From: an uncultured Prevotellaceae bacterium
Lineage (GTDB): Bacteria > Bacteroidota > Bacteroidia > Bacteroidales > Bacteroidaceae
NCBI GenBank assembly: GCA_900315105.1
Contig: OMXX01000002.1
Span: forward strand, 160,640 to 224,639
Length of the DNA: 64,000 nucleotides
Direction: 5' to 3'
Within the stretch, counting starts at the first letter, position 1. The number at the start of each line of letters is the position of its first letter. The position numbers were made by a program, and so were the translations under genes. Shown here one piece after another: positions 46,342 through 55,541 of this stretch. Under the pieces are notes generated by a model. That model did not search any database, had not been told where the DNA came from, and saw only the letters and a program-made list of their open reading frames with translations.

Positions 46342-47694
46342 TTAATTATCTTCAACACTCGGTGTCAGACGGAATGTTACCGGAAGAGTATATTTCGCGT
46401 CAACACGTGCACCGTTATGTTTTCCAGGAATCCATTTCGGCATAAGAGAGATAACTCGGACAGCCTCCTTGTCAAGAAGCGGGTCAACAGACTTTGTCAC
46501 CACGATATCCTTGACGGTTCCGTCCCTCGTTACCGTGAATCGGCAGACAACACGTCCTTCGATCTTCTTATCCAAGCATGGACCAGGATACTTGACAGTC
46601 TTTGCAATATAGGCTGCAATAGCAGGCTTTCCTCCAGGGTATGAAGGCATTTCCTCTACAACCTCATAAACCTTGTTTGATTTACTTGGAGCAACTGCGG
46701 CTGTGAGAGTGGTCTTGTTAGGTCCATACTTTGAGATGAACCAACCACGGTTCTCACGCTCCTGCTTCTTACCGCCGAGCTTACCGATGAGGTAGGCCTC
46801 TATCTGAGCCTCAGAAACAACAGGCTTCTTTGCATAGTCAAGAATCTCCTGTGGGTAGATCATGAACATCGTACTGTCAGCCCTGTTATTGATGTCACGG
46901 AGCTTGATTTCCACAGCCACCTGACGCACCTTGATGATGTCGCAAAGGTCGTTGAAGTATCTCTTTGACTTACTCAGCCTCATGAATGAACCGAGCCACG
47001 CTGTACGAGCAGCCTCACCGTTGTTTTCCTTCAGAAGAGGATAGCATCTGTGAGTCGTGAGCATTTCAACAGAGAGCTTCTGGTTCTTTAACTGAACATT
47101 GCAGAAGCCTGCGCTGTCGTGAGGAAGATACACATCCTTCAGCAAAGACTGCAACGCACGCTCGACAAGCGTCTTGCTGAGATAAGCCTTGAAGTCGGTC
47201 GGCATCTTACCGCCGCATAGCATAATGGCATTACGAACAGCCTGCGTCTTGAAGTCGAATGAATACAAAGGCTCACCGCCTTCTGGTCCGACAACTTCAA
47301 CAAGCCATGTATAAACATCGCCTCGGATGATGCTTGAAAGAGACTGAGAAGCAAGAGCATCGGTCGCAACTCTCCAAATGCAGTACGTACGTGCCACATA
47401 TCGGTTTTCCTGAGCCTCGGTTTTGAACTTGCCCTCGGTCATCTCAGGGAAAAGAGACGCATAATCTGTGTTTCTCTTGGTGTAAACAATTTTGATTGTT
47501 CTGTCACTTGCATACATCTTCGTCAGCTTCAGATTCAAGGTCTTATCCATTTTACCTATTTTATCTTTCTGCTGGAAGACATAGTTTTTGGCTCTTTTCG
47601 TCATTTGATCAGCATTGTTTTTCTGCTGAGCAATAATTGGTGCACTGATTAGTAGAAACCAAAATAAAGTGTAAAAGTATTTTTTAAATGTCAT
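46342..47694 (-). CDS. Exported TonB-domain protein
   Basis: The 450-residue protein has a signal peptide (about residues 1-22, ending PIIAQ). The C-terminal 95 residues are a TonB C-terminal domain: YEVVEEMPSYPGGKPAIAAY, KIEGRVVCRFTVTRDGTVKD and SLMPKWIPGKHNG, in the style of Bacteroidetes energy-transducer or TonB-like proteins. The central 300 residues are unassigned and helical. Unlike canonical TonB it lacks a Pro-rich spanning region, and the N-terminal hydrophobic segment looks cleavable, so direct coupling to ExbBD is doubtful. The gene is transcribed alone from a TAACTTTG promoter. Confidence 0.8.
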   Translation of the reverse strand: MTFKKYFYTLFWFLLISAPIIAQQKNNADQMTKRAKNYVFQQKDKIGKMDKTLNLKLTKMYASDRTIKIVYTKRNTDYASLFPEMTEGKFKTEAQENRYVARTYCIWRVATDALASQSLSSIIRGDVYTWLVEVVGPEGGEPLYSFDFKTQAVRNAIMLCGGKMPTDFKAYLSKTLVERALQSLLKDVYLPHDSAGFCNVQLKNQKLSVEMLTTHRCYPLLKENNGEAARTAWLGSFMRLSKSKRYFNDLCDIIKVRQVAVEIKLRDINNRADSTMFMIYPQEILDYAKKPVVSEAQIEAYLIGKLGGKKQERENRGWFISKYGPNKTTLTAAVAPSKSNKVYEVVEEMPSYPGGKPAIAAYIAKTVKYPGPCLDKKIEGRVVCRFTVTRDGTVKDIVVTKSVDPLLDKEAVRVISLMPKWIPGKHNGARVDAKYTLPVTFRLTPSVEDN

Positions 47695-47728
47695 AGTTGT
47701 ATGGTGTTAATAAGGTTTTTTATTGATA

Positions 47729-47736
47729 CAAAGTTA
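47729..47736 (-). promoter_or_regulatory. Promoter -7 box of the TonB-domain gene
   Basis: TAACTTTG on the minus strand lies 35 nt before the start at 47694. The stretch 47737-48160 to its right holds no gene or repeat that I can support. Confidence 0.68.
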
Positions 47737-48160
47737 ATAAAATAGTTCGATATTGCAAGAAAAACATTTGTTTTTTTTACTTATTACTCTTTTTTTCTGT
47801 ACAAAACGGCTGTTTTGCAAACTACGCTTTGCAATTTTGTGCTTTATCAAGTAGCATTTTCATAAACAGAATAAAATTCTTATCCGTATCTTTCATTTTT
47901 CTTTCAAATATGGCGATGCGTAAATCCAACGTGAGTTACTTCCCTCCGACGGATGTTTTAAAAGGAATGGACGAATAATCATTTTTTTATATGGTGTGAA
48001 AAATCTACTCTACCCGGATATTCTTGACCGACAGCTAATAAAGGACAACCTCCCATTATTAAGATGAATATAAAGAGTACTCAAATGAAGAAATACTTTT
48101 TAGAGCAAGTATTGGGGATAAGTTAGGATTTTAGACCATCTATAACACAGAAGTCTATTT

Positions 48161-48335
48161 AACGTTAGTTCGACGAATTTATTTACTCGTATATTATTGG
48201 ATATCACACAGTTGAAAGAGTCCTGAAGGAGCGACTCCTAAAAGGGTAATCCGCTAGGTGTCGGACTTTCAGTCCTCGCAGTCTTGAATTGTTCGCAAAG
48301 CTCACCAAGCCGAAGCAAGTCGTCGAACTCACGTT
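48161..48335. mobile_element. MITE-like element with AACGTGAGTTCGA termini, short form
   Basis: The 175-bp element begins AACGTTAGTTCGACGA and ends TCGTCGAACTCACGTT, with ATTT at both flanks as in the 281-bp element at 16306-16586. The left third matches that element (TATATTATTGGATATCAC, CCTGAAGGAGCGAC). The right third carries an inverted GCTTG-type unit (TTCGCAAAGCTCACCAAGC). It looks like an internally deleted or recombined derivative. Confidence 0.65.
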
Positions 48336-48439
48336 ATTTTGTCTTTTGTACCCTCTAACCTCCCTTTCTCTTTGCCTTTCGAACGCTTTGTCTTTCGTGC
48401 TGAGAGAAGGGAATTTTTCTATGCTTTAGGTCTGTTTTT

Positions 48440-48565
48440 CCTCCCATGTTCCTCCCTTGTGCCTCCGTACCAAAGTCGGTGCAAAGTCGGTGCAAAGTCG
48501 GTGAAGATACTATCCAATAGCGGAGGATCATCGAGTTTGGTACGGAGGCACAAAGGAGGGAGATT
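48440..48565. repeat. 11-nt-period array G
   Basis: CCTCC starts at 48440, 48451 and 48462; GTCGGTG at 48475, 48486 and 48497; CGGAGG/AGGAGG at 48521, 48543 and 48554. All lie in one 11-nt register. The ends mirror each other (TTGTGCCTCCGTACCAAA against TTTGGTACGGAGGCACAAA), so the array is the stem of a long hairpin whose loop is a direct array. Confidence 0.88.
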
Positions 48566-48667
48566 GGAGTTTCCCCTACCCCACATCAGTTGAAAAGATT
48601 AGTTTTTTGTTGTAGATTCGTTATGATAGTTTAACGTAAATCATTCTTGAATCTCACATTTTTTTCC

Positions 48668-48675
48668 TAATTTTG
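48668..48675 (+). promoter_or_regulatory. Promoter -7 box of carB
   Basis: TAATTTTG lies 55 nt before the carB ATG. A TTG about 18 bp upstream may serve as a weak -33 box. Confidence 0.65.
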
Positions 48676-48729
48676 TGCCGAAATTTTCAATCATAAACAA
48701 CCAATTTATTCTACAAAATATAGAAACTA

Positions 48730-51700
48730 ATGAAGAAACAGTTGAAGAAGGTGCTGGTATTAGGTTCCGGCGCACTAAAGATCGGACAGGCCGGTGAGTT
48801 CGACTACTCTGGTAGTCAGGCACTCAAGGCTTTGCGTGAGGAAGGCATCAAGTCAGTACTCGTAAACCCTAACGTTGCAACCATCCAGACAAGTGAGGGT
48901 ATTGCTGACAAGGTGTATTTCCTGCCTATCACACCACACTTTATCACGGAGATAATCAAGAAGGAGCGTCCTGACGGCATTATGCTGGCTTGGGGTGGTC
49001 AGACAGGTCTCAACGTAGGTACAGCCCTCTATCAGAGCGGCGTGCTCAAGGAATATGGCGTTGAGGTGCTCGGCACAAGCGTAGAGGCTATCATGAACAC
49101 CGAGGACCGCGACCTCTTCGTAAAGGAGCTGAACAAGGTTGACCTCAAGGTGCCAGTATCACAGGCTTGCGAGAACATGGAAGAGGCTGTTGCTGCTGCC
49201 CGCAAAATCGGCTACCCTATCATGATTCGCTCTGCATACGCTCTCGGCGGTCTAGGCTCAGGTGTTTGTCCTGATGAGAAAACCTTCATCGAGATTGCGG
49301 AGTCAGCCTTCACCTTCGCTCCACAGGTACTCGTTGAGGAGTCTCTGAAGGGTTGGAAGGAGATTGAGTTCGAGGTTATCCGTGATGCCAACGACCATTG
49401 CTTTACTGTTGCTTCAATGGAGAATTTCGACCCACTCGGCATTCACACGGGTGAGTCAATCGTTGTAGCTCCTACCTGCTCTCTTCGTGAAGATCAGGTG
49501 AAGATGCTTCAGGAACTCGCAGTTAAGTGCGTTCGCCACCTCAACATCGTGGGTGAGTGTAACATTCAGTACGCTTTCAACGCAGATACAAACGACTACC
49601 GTATCATCGAGATCAACGCTCGTTTGAGCCGTTCTTCTGCCCTCGCTTCAAAGGCTACCGGCTATCCTCTCGCATTCGTTGCAGCAAAGATTGCCCTCGG
49701 CTATACCCTCGACCAGATCGGCGAGATGGGCACAACAAACTCAGCATACGTAGCTCCTTCACTCGACTATCTCATCTGTAAGATTCCACGTTGGGACCTC
49801 ACCAAGTTCACAGGCGTGAGCCGTAAGATCGGTTCTTCTATGAAGTCTGTAGGCGAGATTATGTCTATCGGCCGCTCTTTTGAGGAAATGCTTCAGAAGG
49901 GTCTCCGTATGATTGGTCAGGGAATGCACGGATTCGTAGGCAACGATCATATCAAATTCGATAACCTCGACGAGGAACTTGCCAACCCAACCGACCTCCG
50001 TATCTTCGCCATTGCTCAGGCTCTTGAACAAGGCTACACCATAGAGCGACTCTTCGACCTCACCAAGATTGATCCTTGGTTCATTGAGCGCATGAAGAAT
50101 ATCGTTGACTACAAGCATAAGCTCGAAGGCTACAACTCACTTGAGGAACTTCCTGCTGATGTGATTCGTCAGGCAAAGGTGCTCGGTTTCTCCGACTTCC
50201 AGATTGCGCGTTTCGTGCTCAAGGTGAAAGAAGGCAACATGGAGAAGGAGAACCTTGCTGTTCGCGCTCAGCGTAAGAAGCTCGGCATTCTTCCTGCCGT
50301 AAAGCGTATCCCAACAGTTGCAAGTGAACATCCAGACCTCACCAACTACCTCTACATGACATACGCAGTTGAGGGACACGACATCAACTATTATAATAAT
50401 GAGAAATCAGTCATCGTACTCGGTTCTGGTGCTTACCGCATCGGTTCTTCTGTTGAGTTCGACTGGTGTTCGGTAAATGCTATCAATACCGCTCGTAAGC
50501 TCGGTTACAAGAGTATCATGATCAACTATAACCCAGAGACGGTTTCTACCGATTATGATATGTGTGACCGTCTCTATTTCGATGAGCTCTCATTCGAGCG
50601 TGTGCTTGATGTCATCGACCTTGAGAACCCACGTGGCGTGATTGTTTCTGTTGGTGGTCAGATTCCTAACAACCTCGCTATGAAGCTGCATCGTCAGTCT
50701 GTGCCTATCCTCGGAACAAGTCCTGTTTCTATCGACCGTGCCGAGAACCGTGGTAAGTTCTCAGCTATGCTCGACAAGCTCGGCATCGACCAGCCACAAT
50801 GGAGCGCCCTCACATCTATGGAAGACGTAAACGCATTCGTTGAGCGCGTTGGTTTCCCTGTACTTGTTCGCCCATCATACGTACTCTCAGGCGCAGCCAT
50901 GAACGTATGCTACAACAACGAGGAGCTTGTGCGCTTCCTTCAGATGGCTTCTGAGGTCAGCAAGGAGTACCCAGTCGTTATCTCTCAGTTCATGACAGAG
51001 ACAAACGAGATCGAGTTTGATGCTGTTGCACAGAATGGTGAGGTTGTAGAATACGGTATCTCAGAGCACGTTGAGTATGCTGGTGTTCACTCAGGCGATG
51101 CTACTATGGTATTCCCTGCACAGAATATCACATTCGCTCAGGCTCGTCAGATCAAGAAGATCTCTCGCGCTATTGCCAAGGAACTCAACATCTCAGGTCC
51201 TTTCAATATCCAGTATCTTGCCAAGGGCAGCGACATCAAGGTTATCGAGTGTAACCTCCGTGCTTCTCGCTCATTCCCATTCGTCAGCAAGGTATTGAAG
51301 CGCAACTTCATCGAGACAGCCACAAAGATCATGCTCGATGCTCCATACGCAAAGCCAGACAAGCTCGTGTTCGACATCGACCGCATGGGCGTTAAGGCTT
51401 CACAGTTCTCATTCGCTCGCTTACAGAATGCCGACCCAATCCTCGGCGTGGATATGAGCTCTACGGGTGAGGTTGGATGTATGGGCGATACCTTCGAGGA
51501 GGCTCTTCTCAACTCACTCATCGCTACCGGCTACAAGATTCCTTCAAAGGACAAGGGCATCATGCTCTCAAGTGGTGGTGCGAAGGAAAAGGCTGCCCTA
51601 CTCGACCCTGCTCTTGCTCTCGTAAAGGCAGGCTACACGGTTTATGCTTCAGAAGGCACAGCCAAGTATCTCAACGAGAATGGTGCGAAGGCAATAGCTG

Positions 51701-51960
51701 TAGGATGGCCTGACGAGTCAGGAAGCCATGTTCCTAACGTGATGGATATGATACACGATCATAAGTTCGACCTTATCGTAAACATCCCTAAGAACCACAC
51801 CAAGCGCGAGTTGACCAATGGCTATAAGATTCGTCGTGGTGCTATCGACCATAACATCCCATTGATCACCAACGCCCGTCTTGCTTCTGCATTCATCGAG
51901 GCATTCTGCTCTATGAGCGAGAACGACCTGCAGATCAAGTCTTGGCAGGAGTATGAATAA
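48730..51960 (+). CDS. carB: Carbamoyl-phosphate synthase large subunit
   Basis: The 1076-residue enzyme makes carbamoyl phosphate for pyrimidines and arginine from bicarbonate, ammonia and two ATP. Both ATP-grasp halves are complete. The N-terminal half begins VLVLGSGALKIGQAGEFDYS and contains IMIRSAYALGGLGSG. The second half begins SVIVLGSGAYRIGSSVEFDW and contains VRPSYVLSGAAMNV. The C-terminal MGS-like allosteric domain contains KDKGIMLSSGG and ALVKAGYTVYASEGTAKYL. No carA lies next to it, so the glutaminase subunit must be encoded elsewhere. It has its own promoter and a terminator at 51969-52000. Codon bias indicates high expression. Confidence 0.97.
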   Translation: MKKQLKKVLVLGSGALKIGQAGEFDYSGSQALKALREEGIKSVLVNPNVATIQTSEGIADKVYFLPITPHFITEIIKKERPDGIMLAWGGQTGLNVGTALYQSGVLKEYGVEVLGTSVEAIMNTEDRDLFVKELNKVDLKVPVSQACENMEEAVAAARKIGYPIMIRSAYALGGLGSGVCPDEKTFIEIAESAFTFAPQVLVEESLKGWKEIEFEVIRDANDHCFTVASMENFDPLGIHTGESIVVAPTCSLREDQVKMLQELAVKCVRHLNIVGECNIQYAFNADTNDYRIIEINARLSRSSALASKATGYPLAFVAAKIALGYTLDQIGEMGTTNSAYVAPSLDYLICKIPRWDLTKFTGVSRKIGSSMKSVGEIMSIGRSFEEMLQKGLRMIGQGMHGFVGNDHIKFDNLDEELANPTDLRIFAIAQALEQGYTIERLFDLTKIDPWFIERMKNIVDYKHKLEGYNSLEELPADVIRQAKVLGFSDFQIARFVLKVKEGNMEKENLAVRAQRKKLGILPAVKRIPTVASEHPDLTNYLYMTYAVEGHDINYYNNEKSVIVLGSGAYRIGSSVEFDWCSVNAINTARKLGYKSIMINYNPETVSTDYDMCDRLYFDELSFERVLDVIDLENPRGVIVSVGGQIPNNLAMKLHRQSVPILGTSPVSIDRAENRGKFSAMLDKLGIDQPQWSALTSMEDVNAFVERVGFPVLVRPSYVLSGAAMNVCYNNEELVRFLQMASEVSKEYPVVISQFMTETNEIEFDAVAQNGEVVEYGISEHVEYAGVHSGDATMVFPAQNITFAQARQIKKISRAIAKELNISGPFNIQYLAKGSDIKVIECNLRASRSFPFVSKVLKRNFIETATKIMLDAPYAKPDKLVFDIDRMGVKASQFSFARLQNADPILGVDMSSTGEVGCMGDTFEEALLNSLIATGYKIPSKDKGIMLSSGGAKEKAALLDPALALVKAGYTVYASEGTAKYLNENGAKAIAVGWPDESGSHVPNVMDMIHDHKFDLIVNIPKNHTKRELTNGYKIRRGAIDHNIPLITNARLASAFIEAFCSMSENDLQIKSWQEYE

Positions 51961-51968
51961 ATGCGAAG

Positions 51969-52000
51969 GAAAGGCTCCACTTGCGTGGGGCTTTTCTTTG
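51969..52000 (+). terminator. Terminator of carB
   Basis: A 10-bp stem (51971-51980 with 51985-51994, two G-T pairs) with a TTGC loop is followed by TTTTCTTT. It lies 10 nt after the carB stop. Confidence 0.85.
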
Positions 52001-52121
52001 GAAAGTAAATTAGGGGTAAATTAATTCAGTAAATTATTTTATTGGAAATTATTCTTCTCAAAAAATTAAATTTACTGATTATAATTTACTGGTTTAATTT
52101 ACTCCCAATTTACTTTCTATA
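52001..52121. repeat. Mirror-spaced GTAAATT/AATTTAC inverted array
   Basis: GTAAATT starts at 52005, 52016 and 52029 (steps 11, 13). The inverse AATTTAC starts at 52083, 52096 and 52107 (steps 13, 11). The spacing is therefore mirrored as well as the words, and the block folds into one imperfect hairpin of about 120 nt, from GGAAAGTAAATT to AATTTACTTTC. It fills the carB-phosphatase gap. Confidence 0.78.
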
Positions 52122-52148
52122 AAAAACATTGGCGCAAGCCAAATATGT

Positions 52149-52598
52149 ATGTGTAAGAAGATAATGTTCGTATGCCACGGAAATATTTGCAGAAGTCCGA
52201 TGGCAGAGTATATGTTCCGCAGTATGGTGGAAGAGGCTGGTCGTGCAGACGAATTTGAAATATCGTCAGCGGCCACAAGTACCGAGGAAATCGGAGAGCC
52301 TGTCTATCCCCCAGCTCGCAGGAAACTTGCTGAGCACGGCATAAATTGCAAAGGGCATGAGGCTCATCAAATAACCCGAAGCGAATATGCCTACTACGAC
52401 CTTATTATCTGCATGGATCAGCACAACATCCGTAACCTACGCTATACCATAGGCGAGGACACACAGCATAAGGTCATCCGACTTCTCGACCTCACCAACA
52501 ATCCTCACGACGTTGCAGATCCTTGGTACACAGGCGATTTCGAAACCACCTATCGGGATCTTCTCAAAGGGTGCAAGGCATTACTTGAAAATTACTAA
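52149..52598 (+). CDS. Low-molecular-weight protein-tyrosine phosphatase
   Basis: The 149-residue cytosolic phosphatase has the N-terminal C-x5-R loop VCHGNICRSPMAEYMF (Cys9 nucleophile, Arg15) and the general-acid Asp loop DVADPWYTGDFETTY near residue 125. Length and motif spacing are normal. In bacteria such enzymes often dephosphorylate tyrosine kinases of polysaccharide export, but none is nearby. It begins a three-gene cluster with 4-nt and 1-nt junctions (TPR protein and flavodoxin-fold protein), so the three are probably co-transcribed. Confidence 0.93.
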   Translation: MCKKIMFVCHGNICRSPMAEYMFRSMVEEAGRADEFEISSAATSTEEIGEPVYPPARRKLAEHGINCKGHEAHQITRSEYAYYDLIICMDQHNIRNLRYTIGEDTQHKVIRLLDLTNNPHDVADPWYTGDFETTYRDLLKGCKALLENY

Positions 52599-52602
52599 AA
52601 TT

Positions 52603-53415
52603 ATGAAACAACTATTTCTTTTAGTCCTTACCATACTAACATCATTTAGTGTAAAGGCAGACAACGATTACAACTCTCGATTCAACACAGCATTAAAAGA
52701 CTCTTTCCCTATGGCAAAAGAAATTCTTGCTGAATGGGATTTAAAAGGGCCTAAGGATGGAGATTACTATGCTGCGCATTTCAATATCCACCAAAACCAA
52801 GCCTTGCAGCATATTATCGCAATAGATAAATACATGCCTCTATATGCCAACCCAGATGAGTGTATGACAGTAAAAGACTCGTTGGGCAATGAGGCAGGCT
52901 TTATACGTCCCAATATTTCCGTAGAGAAACCAGAACAACTTGATTCTGCCATTACATGGATAAAGAAAGGCATAGAAAAGTTCCCACAGCGACTTGACCT
53001 GCGCATGGGCTATTCCACGCTCTACAGAATGCTTGACGATGCAGAAAAGATGTATTCAATTATGGAACAGACCATTGACTGGATGCTAAAGAATCCAAAC
53101 ACCCAACTCACATGGACTTCGGATAATACTATTGAAAGAAATCCTGTTATAGAAGATTCCATGCAGGACTATTTCACAAATTGCTATTATTCAACAGCCC
53201 ATAAGGAATATGCGGAGAAATTTGCAGATCTTGGATTACGTTTTTCTCCAAAGAATGCCATGTTCTGGAATGACAAAGCAGTTCTAAAACTTGACAAAGA
53301 TGACATTCAAGGCGCTCTTGAACTTATGGAAAAAGCCCTCAGCTTTAATCCTGACGATGAACTCATTAAAGATAATATAAATCATCTGAAAAAAATGTTG
53401 GAAGAAAAAAAATAA
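52603..53415 (+). CDS. Exported TPR-like protein
   Basis: The product has 270 residues when started at 52603, 4 nt after the phosphatase stop; an upstream in-frame ATG at 52513 would overlap that gene. The N-terminus is a signal peptide (about residues 1-18, ending SVKA). The body is helical with TPR-like repeats, clearest at the end (FWNDKAVLKLDKDDIQGALE, LMEKALSFNPDDELIKDNI). It is probably a periplasmic scaffold; partner unknown. Its stop overlaps the next ATG by one base (TAATG). Confidence 0.75.
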   Translation: MKQLFLLVLTILTSFSVKADNDYNSRFNTALKDSFPMAKEILAEWDLKGPKDGDYYAAHFNIHQNQALQHIIAIDKYMPLYANPDECMTVKDSLGNEAGFIRPNISVEKPEQLDSAITWIKKGIEKFPQRLDLRMGYSTLYRMLDDAEKMYSIMEQTIDWMLKNPNTQLTWTSDNTIERNPVIEDSMQDYFTNCYYSTAHKEYAEKFADLGLRFSPKNAMFWNDKAVLKLDKDDIQGALELMEKALSFNPDDELIKDNINHLKKMLEEKK

Positions 53416-53984
53416 TGAACATCTTGATTTTATCTGGAAGCCCTCGAAAGAAAGGTTTGGTTTCGCAGATGCTCGACATCATGCGCGAGGAAGCGGAAAA
53501 GAGAGGCGACAACGTGCAGATTATCCGCACAAACGACCTGAACATCAAGCCTTGCATCGGATGTATGGCTTGCCGCACGAAAGAGAAATGTGTATTGGGC
53601 GAGGATGATTCCCAACGGGTTTTGAAGATGATGCAGGAGGCGGATGCCATCATCATAGGAGCGCCATGCTATTGGGGAAATATCCCGGGACAGATGAAGT
53701 TGCTCTTCGACCGTCTCGTCTATGGCATGATGCGCGATACCCCACGATTCCCCGAGCCTCTTATGAAGGGCAAGAAATGTATTCTCCTCAGCACCTGCAC
53801 TACTCCTTGGCCTTGGAATATCTGGTTCAATCAGTCACATGGTGCCATTCGTGCCTTGCGTGAGATATGCCATTATTCCGGTTTCAAAATCGTTACGACC
53901 ATAGAGCGTGGAGGTACTGTAATGCATCCTCAGCTATCGGAAAAAGACAGGAAGAAATGCCGCAAAGCTGTTACTAAACTCTAA
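53415..53984 (+). CDS. Flavodoxin-fold NAD(P)H-dependent FMN reductase
   Basis: The 189-residue protein has the FMN phosphate loop LSGSPRKKGLVSQML at the N-terminus and the iron-sulfur-flavoprotein-like cysteine spacing CIGCMACRTKEKC (about residues 37-49), then GAPCYWGNIPGQMKLLFDR, a flavin-contact motif. It should transfer electrons between NAD(P)H, FMN and an unknown acceptor. It shares one base with the TPR gene stop, so translation is coupled. Confidence 0.88.
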   Translation: MNILILSGSPRKKGLVSQMLDIMREEAEKRGDNVQIIRTNDLNIKPCIGCMACRTKEKCVLGEDDSQRVLKMMQEADAIIIGAPCYWGNIPGQMKLLFDRLVYGMMRDTPRFPEPLMKGKKCILLSTCTTPWPWNIWFNQSHGAIRALREICHYSGFKIVTTIERGGTVMHPQLSEKDRKKCRKAVTKL

Positions 53985-54061
53985 CATCAACTCAAAGGAG
54001 TTTACTATAGCCGTGCTTGAGACATACACAGATAAATTCTTCCTTTAACCTCCAAGGTTAC

Positions 54062-54156
54062 TCCATCGTTAGTCCATCAGTCCTCCATCGATCCTCCATC
54101 GAAACGATGGACCATCGATGGAGTATCGATGGAGTATCGATGGAGTATCTACGGAG
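54062..54156. repeat. 11-nt-period array E
   Basis: TCCATC starts at 54062, 54073, 54084 and 54095; ATGGA/ACGGA starts at 54107, 54118, 54129, 54140 and 54151. The right half is almost identical to array D at 26151-26210, while the left units differ. Between 53985 and 54448 I see nothing else. Confidence 0.88.
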
Positions 54157-54448
54157 GAATAAGGGAGAAACAGCGTAGTTTCTTACTTGGAAAGCCCTAT
54201 GTTCTTGGGGTGAAAAATCAAGAAAGAGAGAAAAGAAAAATCCCACACCACCAAGGAAAACAAAGAAAATATTGGGACTTACAAGATTTATCCCAAATTA
54301 TGTGCAGTATTTAATGCTTTTATCAAGAACGGAAGTATAGTTTTACCTTACCACTTTCACTTACCATCATACATCTTTGGATTGCAAGGGTATATCCAAC
54401 TTGTCATATTGATTTCCTTGTTGTCAATTTCGAAAATAAAATTAACTA

Positions 54449-54919
54449 TTAGCCCCAAAAGGAACGAACAGCATTTCCAACCGGGATGCTACGATAATAC
54501 TGATAGAAGGCATTGAGAAACATGGACTCCAATTCCTTTGACTCTTGTTTTCCTCGGCATTTATAAATATCTACATGACACCCGTTGTAGTACATATACT
54601 GATATTTTGAGGCCATTTGTATGTTTTCTACGATTCCATAGTCAGGATTTTCTAGCAAGACCTTTAAGTGCTTCGTATAGTGTTCATCTCTAAGTCTTCT
54701 GAGAAGATTGTCAGATTTCCCAATATAGATTATTGGACTTTCCTTCCCATTGGCATATCTAAATTTAAAAGAGTTTGTTGCTGATATGATGTAAATACCA
54801 GATTCGTTTCCTACAGGGCATATGAATTCTTTTCGACCAAAATCTGTTAGTTCAAAACTGCAATCATGACCTCTCTGACAGCGAAATTGTGGAATAAAAT
54901 TTTTAATGTATCTTTTCAT
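54449..54919 (-). CDS. GIY-YIG-like nuclease domain protein
   Basis: The 156-residue protein has a GIY-YIG core: SGIYIISATNSFKFRY, then IIYIGKSDNLLRRLRDEHY (YIG with the catalytic Arg region) and a downstream Glu in ESKELESMFL. The N-terminal 35 residues contain two Cys pairs (FRCQRGHDCSF, FICPVGN). The domain occurs in UvrC, homing enzymes and small stand-alone nucleases; the stand-alone layout here suggests a mobile or defence-related gene. It is AT-rich relative to its neighbours and has no operon partner. Confidence 0.72.
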   Translation of the reverse strand: MKRYIKNFIPQFRCQRGHDCSFELTDFGRKEFICPVGNESGIYIISATNSFKFRYANGKESPIIYIGKSDNLLRRLRDEHYTKHLKVLLENPDYGIVENIQMASKYQYMYYNGCHVDIYKCRGKQESKELESMFLNAFYQYYRSIPVGNAVRSFWG

Positions 54920-55118
54920 TGTATATATAGCTATTTATTGATAGTTATTGTAAATTTAGTAAAAAAGTTAATTTCGGGTTTAAAGTTAATAAATTTCCAC
55001 AGAAAAGCGATATTTTTTTGTTAAAAGTTGCACAAACGCCAATATTTCATATAAATATTCCCCCAAATAGTCTTTAAACATCTATTTTCAAGCGGTAAAA
55101 GATACTTTGGGTAGATAA

Positions 55119-55277
55119 TTCTTCTCAATTCACAACGACGCTGTGGTTTCAACCCACACTCTCGTCTATGTGCCTGGAGGATATAAATTCAGCGACTTCA
55201 TGAAAGTAGGTCTCATAATGAACTTCATCATCCTCTTCGCCAATATCTTTATCACAACCATCATTTTCCCATTCTAA
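55119..55277 (+). pseudogene. Remnant of a DASS/SLC13-type anion permease, C-terminal end
   Basis: An open frame after a stop at 55116-55118 reads about 52 residues that end like divalent-anion/Na+ symporters: a THTLVYVPGGYKFSDFMKVG segment, then the hydrophobic LIMNFIILFANIFITTIIF ending in PF and a stop. Only the last loop and transmembrane helix remain; no start codon or upstream domain is present. The first part includes a 23-bp sequence repeated at 11751-11773. Probably debris of a deleted transporter gene. Confidence 0.6.
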
Positions 55278-55380
55278 TTCCCCCCTAATGTCTTAGAGCC
55301 AATCTAAATTAACGTGAGCTCGATGGGGAAAAAAGGTTCTTGGCAAGCCGTTTATGATACCCTCTCAACTCCCATTAAGA

Positions 55381-55442
55381 ATAAGAGTTGCATAAGAGCA
55401 GCATAAGAGCTACATAAGAGTCACATAAGAGTCACATAAGTG
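55381..55442 (+). repeat. 11-nt-period array H
   Basis: ATAAGAG/ATAAGTG starts at 55381, 55392, 55403, 55414, 55425 and 55436, exactly 11 nt apart. The units are unrelated in sequence to TCCGTT or TCCATCG arrays but keep the same period. An AACGTGAGCTCGATG terminus of the MITE-like family stands just upstream at 55314. Confidence 0.85.
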
Positions 55443-55460
55443 AGCTTTACATAACAACAA

Positions 55461-55487
55461 GAGGGCACCTCTCGCGAGATGCCCTCC
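55461..55487. terminator. Hairpin at the 3' end of the secreted-protein operon
   Basis: GAGGGCA (55461-55467) pairs with TGCCCTC (55480-55486), with a further TCTCGCGAGA dyad in the loop. It lies 55 nt beyond the stop of the minus-strand gene at 55542. The poor T-tract makes termination only likely. Confidence 0.55.
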
Positions 55488-55541
55488 TAATCTGAATGGA
55501 AACTTTATCTGTAACTAAATTGCATTTCTTTTGTGATAGTA

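Noticed and set aside
55381..55442. CRISPR array candidate (regularly spaced ATAAGAG words)
   Set aside because: The period is 11 nt with no repeat-spacer structure and there are no cas genes in the window.
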